Assembly (NCBI GenBank): GCA_027621895.1
Contig: JAQCAK010000022.1
Coordinates: 1 to 11,248 of the forward strand
Length of the DNA stretch: 11,248 nt
Direction: 5' to 3'
Origin: Pseudomonadota bacterium
GTDB taxonomy: Bacteria; Pseudomonadota; Gammaproteobacteria; Pseudomonadales; Azotimanducaceae
In this document: positions 6,177 to 11,248 of the stretch, one piece after another
How the letters are laid out: every line of letters begins with the position of its first letter
Numbering within the stretch: position 1 is the first letter of the stretch
Made by a program: the position numbers and the translations under genes
The notes under the pieces: generated by a model
The model's database searches: none
The model's input: only the letters and a program-made list of their open reading frames with translations
Told to the model about the DNA's origin: nothing

Positions 6177-6956
6177 ATGCTGAGTAAGAGAATCATTGCC
6201 TGCCTAGATGTCCGAGACGGCAAGCTGGCGAAAAGTGTCAAGTTCGTCGATACCCGGGATATTGGTGACCCCGTGGCGAAGGCCAGGGAATACTACGAGG
6301 ATGGCCTGGATGAACTGGTGTTTTATGACATTACCGCCTCCAGCGATGCCAGAAACATCATGCTGGATGTCGTCCGGGAAGTTGCGGAGCAGGTTTACAT
6401 CCCGTTTTCCGTCGGCGGTGGCGTGCGGACGGTTGAAGATGCCAGTCGGCTGCTGTGGTCAGGTGCTGAAAAGATCAATCTGAATTCCGCCGCGGTACTC
6501 AGACCGGAATTGATCAGCGAATGTGCACGGGCGATAGGCAACCAGAACACGGTACTTTCCATGGATATCCTCAGGGTCACGGAGTCCCGGGAGTTCCCGA
6601 GCGGTTACGAGGTGGTGATCAACGGTGGTCGCAAGCCCATGGGCATCGACGCCCTGGACTGGGCGCTTCGTGGTGAAGAGCTGGGGGCAGGGGAACTGGT
6701 CGTCAATTCGATTGATGCTGATGGCACGCGCGAGGGCTATGAAATCAATCTGACTCGAATGATTGCCGAGGCGGTGTCGATCCCTGTCATTGCCTCCGGT
6801 GGTGCCGGCAAGCCGGAACATCTGCTTGAGGTACTGACCGAGGGTAAAGCCGACGCTGCACTGGTCGCATCCATGGTGCATTTCGGGGACTATACGGTCA
6901 GCGGCCTGAAACAGTGGTTGCATGAACAGGGCGTCAAAGTCCGGCTGCGGTACTGA
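6177..6956 (+). CDS. hisF: Imidazole glycerol phosphate synthase, cyclase subunit HisF
   Basis: TIM-barrel cyclase that combines PRFAR with ammonia from HisH to give IGP, for histidine, and AICAR, which returns to purine synthesis. Seen, over 259 residues: MLSKRIIACLDVRDG with catalytic Asp11, Lys19, DELVFYDITASS (45-56), SVGGGVRT (78-85), the second catalytic Asp130 in LSMDILRV, GAGELV, SIDADGTREGYE and IPVIASGGAG. The phosphate-binding glycine loops and both catalytic Asp residues are intact. The ammonia-gate residues Arg5, Glu46 and Lys99 are kept, but position 98, Asp in Thermotoga HisF and involved in signalling to HisH, is Glu here. It starts 14 bp after hisH and its stop overlaps the slyX start, so the three genes are probably one transcript. 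The missing hisA/hisB neighbours make a non-histidine paralogue a minor alternative. Confidence 0.9.
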   Translation: MLSKRIIACLDVRDGKLAKSVKFVDTRDIGDPVAKAREYYEDGLDELVFYDITASSDARNIMLDVVREVAEQVYIPFSVGGGVRTVEDASRLLWSGAEKINLNSAAVLRPELISECARAIGNQNTVLSMDILRVTESREFPSGYEVVINGGRKPMGIDALDWALRGEELGAGELVVNSIDADGTREGYEINLTRMIAEAVSIPVIASGGAGKPEHLLEVLTEGKADAALVASMVHFGDYTVSGLKQWLHEQGVKVRLRY

Positions 6957-7183
6957 TGACCGATCTTTCTGCTGGCGAACTGGAGCAAAAAATCCACCGC
7001 CTGGAAGAGCGCCTTGCGTTCCAGGAAGACATCCTGCAGAAGCTTGATGACGCGCTGGCCATGCAGCAGAAACAGTTGCTGACCATCGACCGTCAGCTGA
7101 CACTGATGCTTGAACAATTGAAGAAGGTCGAGGACGAGTTGCCGGGCACCGGCAGCGGCCAGGAAAAACCTCCTCACTACTAG
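6956..7183 (+). CDS. slyX: SlyX family protein
   Basis: This protein of 75 residues is close to the family's usual 70-75. Seen: an almost entirely helical, charged, heptad-like sequence (about residues 6-62: ELEQKIHRLEERLAFQEDILQKLDDAL and onward) that should form a coiled coil, then a short flexible stretch and the C-terminal PPHY found in SlyX proteins, including that of E. coli. Known: SlyX is a small conserved gammaproteobacterial protein of unclear function. Its ATG shares one base with the hisF stop (TGATG), which points to translational coupling and the same transcript. A link to histidine synthesis is not implied by its family. Confidence 0.88.
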   Translation: MTDLSAGELEQKIHRLEERLAFQEDILQKLDDALAMQQKQLLTIDRQLTLMLEQLKKVEDELPGTGSGQEKPPHY

Positions 7184-7249
7184 GGGTCGCCCGGCTTTTG
7201 AGTCAACGCTTTGCTGACAGATTCAGCGACAATCAACAGGATACAAAAA

Positions 7250-8236
7250 ATGAAAGCAGTGATCGTCAATGAGGACAAGTCTCTCTCCTGGACGGAGGCG
7301 GACACGCCCTCGCCACGGGACAACGAACTGCTGGTCAAGGTTGGCGCCACGGCGATCAATCGAGCGGATCTCATGCAGCGTCGTGGTCTGTATCCACCGC
7401 CACCTGGAGCCAGCCCGGTCATGGGCCTGGAGTGTGCCGGTGAGGTTGTCGAAGTCGGCAGCCACTGCAGTCGCTTCAAGGTGGGTGATCAGGTCTGTGC
7501 TTTGCTGCCCGGGGGTGGCTATGCGGAGTATGTGACAGTGGATGAGGGCAGCGCCCTGCCGATTCCGGAGGGTCTGGATGCGGCCTCTGCTGCTGCATTA
7601 CCGGAAGTGTTTGCCACGGCCTGGCTGAACATCTTTATGGAAGCGGCATTGCAACCCGGGGAAAAGGTGCTGGTTCATGCAGGTGCGAGCGGCGTCGGCA
7701 CAGCGGCTATTCAGCTATGCAAGGCCTTCGGGTCGCCCTGTTTTGTGACAGTCGGTGCGGCATCGAAACTGGAGGCCTGCCTTCAACTGGGTGCATCAGC
7801 AGGCAGTAATCGTCATGAAGGTTCTTTTCTTGGCAAAGCCCGGGAGTTTGCCGGTGACACCGGCATTGATGTCATCCTGGACCCTGTTGGCGGAGCGTAC
7901 CTGGCAGACAATCTCGAATTGCTCGGACTCGGTGGCAGGCTGGTACTGATTGGTCTGATGGGCGGCGCTGTGACTGAAATCAACCTGGCCCAGATGATGA
8001 TGAAGCGTGCCAGGGTGATAGGTTCTACCCTTCGCGCCCGTCCACTTGCAGAAAAAGCCGCTGTCATGTCCCAGCTCGAAGAGAAGGTCTGGCCAAAGAT
8101 TCGTGATGGCGAGATTAAGCCGATCATCGAAAAAATCTTTCCGATCGAACAGGTCGAAGAAGCACATGCACTCGTCGCCTCTGATACGACGATCGGCAAG
8201 GTGATTCTTGCAGTGAGTCCCAGCGGGTCGTCCTAG
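7250..8236 (+). CDS. Zinc-independent NAD(P)H:quinone oxidoreductase, PIG3-like (MDR superfamily)
   Basis: At 328 residues it is the usual length for this branch of the medium-chain dehydrogenase/reductase superfamily. Seen: a GroES-like N-terminal domain with AINRADLMQRRGLYPPPPGASPVMGLECAGEV (residues 35-66), where the YPPPPG pattern is typical of PIG3-type enzymes; the Rossmann fold with HAGASGVGTAAIQ (143-155); and DVILDPVGG (207-215). The zinc-ligand pattern of alcohol dehydrogenases is missing. Known: these enzymes reduce quinones or enals with NADPH in the cytoplasm. The physiological substrate is unknown. Start: the Met at 7250 begins the conserved MKAV strand and has AGGA (7238-7241) 8 nt upstream. 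An in-frame Met at 7211 would add 13 residues that do not look conserved. It follows slyX by 66 bp without a clear terminator and may be read through. Confidence 0.9.
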   Translation: MKAVIVNEDKSLSWTEADTPSPRDNELLVKVGATAINRADLMQRRGLYPPPPGASPVMGLECAGEVVEVGSHCSRFKVGDQVCALLPGGGYAEYVTVDEGSALPIPEGLDAASAAALPEVFATAWLNIFMEAALQPGEKVLVHAGASGVGTAAIQLCKAFGSPCFVTVGAASKLEACLQLGASAGSNRHEGSFLGKAREFAGDTGIDVILDPVGGAYLADNLELLGLGGRLVLIGLMGGAVTEINLAQMMMKRARVIGSTLRARPLAEKAAVMSQLEEKVWPKIRDGEIKPIIEKIFPIEQVEEAHALVASDTTIGKVILAVSPSGSS

Positions 8237-8272
8237 CCAGGACCCTTTTCAATGGCGCTGTGTATGGCGGGA

Positions 8273-8482
8273 CTAGACCTCGGCCACGTCCTCCGCCTGG
8301 AAGCCCTTGTCTGTTTCTGAAAGATCGAACTCGACCCTGGCGCCCTGTTTCAGGGTTCGAAAACCTTCCCCCCTGATTGAGCGATAGTGCACGAAAACAT
8401 CCTCGCCACCTTCCCGCTCAATAAACCCGTACCCCTTGGCATCGTTAAACCATTTGACGATTCCGGAATGTCTCTCGGACAT
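8273..8482 (-). CDS. Cold-shock protein, CspA family
   Basis: This single OB-fold nucleic-acid-binding protein has 69 residues, a typical length. Seen: SGIVKWFNDAKGYGFI (6-21) with RNP1 KGYGFI, RNP2 VFVHY (29-33), and the usual C-terminal strands GARVEFDLSETDKGFQAEDV (47-66). Known: such proteins bind single-stranded RNA or DNA and melt mRNA structure, some after cold shock and others constitutively. The ATG has AGGGG (8492-8496 on the minus strand) 9 nt upstream. It lies downstream of valS on the same strand, with a terminator-like hairpin in the 131 bp between them, so it probably has its own promoter. TAAAAT (8576-8571, minus strand) is a possible -10 and would give a leader of roughly 80 nt. 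Whether cold induces it cannot be read here. Confidence 0.93.
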   Translation of the reverse strand: MSERHSGIVKWFNDAKGYGFIEREGGEDVFVHYRSIRGEGFRTLKQGARVEFDLSETDKGFQAEDVAEV

Positions 8483-8519
8483 AAGCAGTTACCCCTGCAA
8501 TACTCGTGTAACCTGCACC

Positions 8520-8541
8520 AAAAACTGATGCCTTCGCATCA
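8520..8541 (-). terminator. Intrinsic terminator-like hairpin between valS and csp
   Basis: On the minus strand, TGATGC and GCATCA form a 6-bp stem around a GAAG loop (8526-8541), followed by G and a run of five T (8524-8520). This is a short but standard intrinsic terminator shape and would end the valS transcript. If csp transcription starts upstream of it, the same hairpin would lie in the csp leader and could act in cis there. Confidence 0.5.
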
Positions 8542-8595
8542 AAACACAAATCCATGAGGGGTGACAAATATTTTAGCGTTGCCTGAAATGCCGCG

Positions 8596-8610
8596 TTTTG
8601 CAGTGCAAAA
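8596..8610. repeat. Perfect inverted repeat just after valS
   Basis: TTTTGCA, one central G, then TGCAAAA forms a 7-bp-arm palindrome ending 3 bp from the valS stop codon. The one-base centre makes it a poor RNA hairpin, so a protein-binding site upstream of csp is a better guess than a terminator. Chance is also possible. Confidence 0.3.
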
Positions 8611-8613
8611 TAA

Positions 8614-11248
8614 CTAAAGTGACGCGATGATCTCTCGCTGTTCGCCCAGTTTTTCCAATGCGGAATCCAGGTCGCTGAGCTTGTCCCTTTCCTTCTGCAC
8701 GACGTCTTCCGGGGCTTTTTCAACAAAGCTGGGGTTGCTGATCTTGCTTTCAGTTCTGGAACGGTCTTTCAGCTTGCGCTCGATTTCCTTGTCGAGTCTT
8801 GCCAGTTCTGCCGCTTTGTCGATCAACCCGGCCATGGGTACCAGCAGTTCCATTTCTCCCACCAGGGCGGTTGCTGCTGCCGGTTTCTCATCAGCTGCCT
8901 CCAGCCACTTGAGGGACTCGGGTTTAATCAGCGAAGCGAGCAGGTTGCTGAATTGATTGAGTCGCTGGCGGTCGGATTCGCTGCCGCCAGAGAACAGTAC
9001 GGGGATTGGCCTGGCCGGAGAGATATCCATTTCTCCGCGGATGTTTCTGACGCCGGTGACAACCTGCTTCAGCCATTCAATATCAGCTTCAGCCTCGCTG
9101 TTGCGCAGTGATTCGTCTGCATCCGGATAGGGCTGCAGCATGATCGACTCACCGTTGCCACGAATGCTCACGGGGACCTTCTGCCAGAGTTCCTCGGTAA
9201 TGAAAGGCAGGAAAGGATGCGCCAGGCGCAGTGTGGCTTCCAGAATCCGGGTCAGGGTCTGCAGCGTGCCCCGGCGCAGTGCCGGATCAGTATCGTCGCC
9301 GTGAATAATGGGCTTGGTTAACTCGAGGTACCAGTCACAGAACTCGTCCCACACGAATTCATAGATGGCCTTGGCGGCCAGGTCGAAACGGAAAGTCTCC
9401 ATGGCCAGGTGGACGTTGGCGGTCGCTTCCTGGAAACGGGATTCGATCCAGTGATCCAGCGCAGACAGTTGTATATCGCTGCTTTCCAGTGCTGCGTTCT
9501 GGCCATCAATATTCGTCGAAACAAAATTCGCCGCGTTCCACAGTTTGTTGCAGAAGTTTCGATATCCCTCAACGCGCTTGATATCAAAACGTACGGTTCT
9601 TGTGCGGGTCGCAATGGCGTAGAAGGTAAATCGCATCGGATCGGTGCCATAGGCCATGATACCGTCAGGGTACTCCTTGCGGGTCGCCTTCTCGATCCGG
9701 GCGGCCATCTTGGGCTGCATCAGGTTTTCGGTACGCTTGCGAACCAGTTCGTCCAGCGAGATACCATCGATAATGTCCATGGGGTCGAGTCCGTTGCCCT
9801 TGGACTTTGACATCTTCTGGCCGTTTGCGTCGGTGACGAGTCCGTGTATGTAGACTTTGCTGAAGGGAATCTCGCCAACGAACTTCATGGTCATCATGAT
9901 CATGCGTGAAACCCACAGGCTGATGATGTCATGGCCGGTCACCATGATGTTGGTGGGATGATAGGTTTTGAGCGCCTCGGTCTGCTCCGGCCAGCCCAGG
10001 GTTGAAAAGGTCCAGAGAGCGGACGAGAACCAGGTATCAAGCACGTCCGGGTCCTGTTCCAGAGGCAGGTCCGCGGCCAGGTTATTCTGTGCCCTGACGT
10101 CTTCTTCGCTGCGGCCAACATAAATGTTTCCATCCCGGTCGTACCACGCCGGGATGCGGTGTCCCCACCACAGCTGTCTGCTGATACACCAGTCCTGGAT
10201 GTTGCGCATCCAGGCGAAATAGATGTTCTCCGCATTTTTCGGGATGAACTCGATGTCGCCGTTTTCCACTGCCTCGATGGCGGGTTCCGCCAGTGACTGG
10301 ATTGCGACGAACCACTGGTCTGACAGAAAGGGTTCAACCACAACGCCGGACCGCTCTCCGCGGGGAACAGCCATTCTGTGATCGTCGATTTTTTCAAGCA
10401 GGCCCAGCGCATCCAGATCCGCGACGACGGCAGACCTTGCCTCGAACCGGTCCATGCCGCGGTACTTTTCAGGCACGTCATCGTTCAGGGTCGCGTCATC
10501 GTTCAAGACGTTGATCAGTGGCAGGCCGTGACGATTGCCGACATCGTAGTCATTGAAGTCATGTGCTGGTGTGATCTTGACGCAGCCGGTACCGAACGTC
10601 ATGTCAACATAGTGGTCAGCGATCACCGGAATTCGTCGGTCTGTCAGTGGCAGGAGAATCTCCTTGCCGATCAGATGCTGGTATCTTTCGTCGTCCGGGT
10701 GGACGGCAACCGCCGTGTCTCCCAGCATGGTCTCGGGACGCGTCGTCGCCACAACAAGATGCTGGTCAGGGCTGTCGGCCAGTGGATAGCGAAAGTGCCA
10801 GAGATGTCCATTTTCTTCTTCCGACACCACTTCAAGATCGGAGATCGAAGTCTTCAGAACCGGGTCCCAGTTCACCAGGCGTTTGCCGCGATAGATCAGG
10901 CCCTCTTCGTGCAGGCGCACGAACACTTCAACAACAGCTTCAGACAGTCCTTCATCCAGCGTAAAGCGCTCCGTCTCCCAGTGCAGTGAAGCTCCAAGAC
11001 GTCGCAGCTGCCTGGAAATCGTACCGCCGGACTGTTCTTTCCATTCCCAGACCTTTTCAACGAAGGCCTCGCGGCCAATATCCAGGGGCTTGATACCCTG
11101 CGCGGCGAGTTGTTCTGTGACCAGCATCTGGGTGGCGATACCCGCGTGGTCCGTGCCCATCTGCCAGAGTGTGTTCCTGCCGCGCATACGCTGGTATCGG
11201 ATCATTGAATCAACCAGGCTGTGCTGAAAGGCATGTCCAATGTGCAGC
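8614..11248 (-). CDS. valS: Valyl-tRNA synthetase, N-terminus outside window
   Basis: Class I aminoacyl-tRNA synthetase that charges tRNA-Val and edits mischarged threonine. The frame is open to the window end and 877 residues are visible. The ATP-binding HIGH motif is at 11233-11244, upstream of the first visible Met codon at 11205, so that Met is internal; about 45-70 residues are missing relative to the usual length near 950. Seen in order: GTDHAGIATQM; the inserted editing domain with TTRPETMLGDTAVAVHP; WWGHRIPAWYD; the KMSKS loop at 9802-9816 (NGQKMSKSKGNGLDP); an anticodon-binding helical domain with HPFLPFITEELWQ; and a C-terminal coiled coil (about the last 70 residues, from LIDKAAELARLDKEIERKLK) that contacts tRNA. 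All key motifs are intact, and the terminator-like hairpin at 8520-8541 lies 72 bp downstream of the stop codon. The internal Met at 11205 should not be taken as the gene start. Confidence 0.97.
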   Translation of the reverse strand, partial: LHIGHAFQHSLVDSMIRYQRMRGRNTLWQMGTDHAGIATQMLVTEQLAAQGIKPLDIGREAFVEKVWEWKEQSGGTISRQLRRLGASLHWETERFTLDEGLSEAVVEVFVRLHEEGLIYRGKRLVNWDPVLKTSISDLEVVSEEENGHLWHFRYPLADSPDQHLVVATTRPETMLGDTAVAVHPDDERYQHLIGKEILLPLTDRRIPVIADHYVDMTFGTGCVKITPAHDFNDYDVGNRHGLPLINVLNDDATLNDDVPEKYRGMDRFEARSAVVADLDALGLLEKIDDHRMAVPRGERSGVVVEPFLSDQWFVAIQSLAEPAIEAVENGDIEFIPKNAENIYFAWMRNIQDWCISRQLWWGHRIPAWYDRDGNIYVGRSEEDVRAQNNLAADLPLEQDPDVLDTWFSSALWTFSTLGWPEQTEALKTYHPTNIMVTGHDIISLWVSRMIMMTMKFVGEIPFSKVYIHGLVTDANGQKMSKSKGNGLDPMDIIDGISLDELVRKRTENLMQPKMAARIEKATRKEYPDGIMAYGTDPMRFTFYAIATRTRTVRFDIKRVEGYRNFCNKLWNAANFVSTNIDGQNAALESSDIQLSALDHWIESRFQEATANVHLAMETFRFDLAAKAIYEFVWDEFCDWYLELTKPIIHGDDTDPALRRGTLQTLTRILEATLRLAHPFLPFITEELWQKVPVSIRGNGESIMLQPYPDADESLRNSEAEADIEWLKQVVTGVRNIRGEMDISPARPIPVLFSGGSESDRQRLNQFSNLLASLIKPESLKWLEAADEKPAAATALVGEMELLVPMAGLIDKAAELARLDKEIERKLKDRSRTESKISNPSFVEKAPEDVVQKERDKLSDLDSALEKLGEQREIIASL

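Noticed and set aside
7141..7200. GCCGGGC (7141-7147) pairing with GCCCGGC (7189-7195) followed by TTTT after slyX
   Set aside because: The loop would be 41 nt and the left arm is inside slyX coding sequence, so it is not a standard terminator.

Overview
The window reads as ordinary chromosome of a gammaproteobacterium, probably a free-living one known mainly from environmental genomes. The evidence is a PilU-type pilus ATPase, a SlyX protein ending in the hallmark PPHY, a bacterial-type ValRS with a C-terminal coiled coil, a short CspA-type protein, tight gene packing and moderately high G+C. I see no insertion sequence, phage gene, CRISPR array, tRNA or rRNA, and no gene-free stretch over 300 bases. 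The longest gaps are about 175 bp (5370-5544) and 131 bp (8483-8613).

Layout. (1) 1-933 (+) is the 3' end of a biotin carboxylase fused to a biotin carrier domain. It converges on a TauE/SafE-type membrane protein (954-1685, -), and one perfect hairpin fills the gap between the two stop codons. (2) That membrane protein is divergent from a LysR-type regulator (1770-2630, +), the usual arrangement of a regulator and its target. (3) pilU (2637-3899, -) converges on the LysR gene and lies downstream of the next gene on the same strand. (4) 3966-5369 (-) encodes a GntR/YtrA-type DNA-binding domain joined in frame to a complete PurM (AIR synthase)-like enzyme. (5) Divergent from it is a compact hisH-hisF-slyX run (5545-7183, +), followed by a PIG3-type quinone oxidoreductase (7250-8236, +). 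(6) A cold-shock protein (8273-8482, -) sits downstream of valS (8614 to the window end, -), whose first few dozen codons lie outside the window.

The most interesting part is 3966-6956. The GntR-PurM gene has a perfect 20-bp palindrome (5424-5443) that lies almost exactly in the spacer of a plausible promoter for the gene itself, which suggests autorepression. The gene diverges from hisH-hisF, whose product IGP synthase releases AICAR, a purine-pathway intermediate made downstream of the PurM product AIR. The sequence therefore suggests, without proving, a regulator whose sensor is a purine enzyme and which is placed between purine and histidine metabolism. Most of the other genes are housekeeping.
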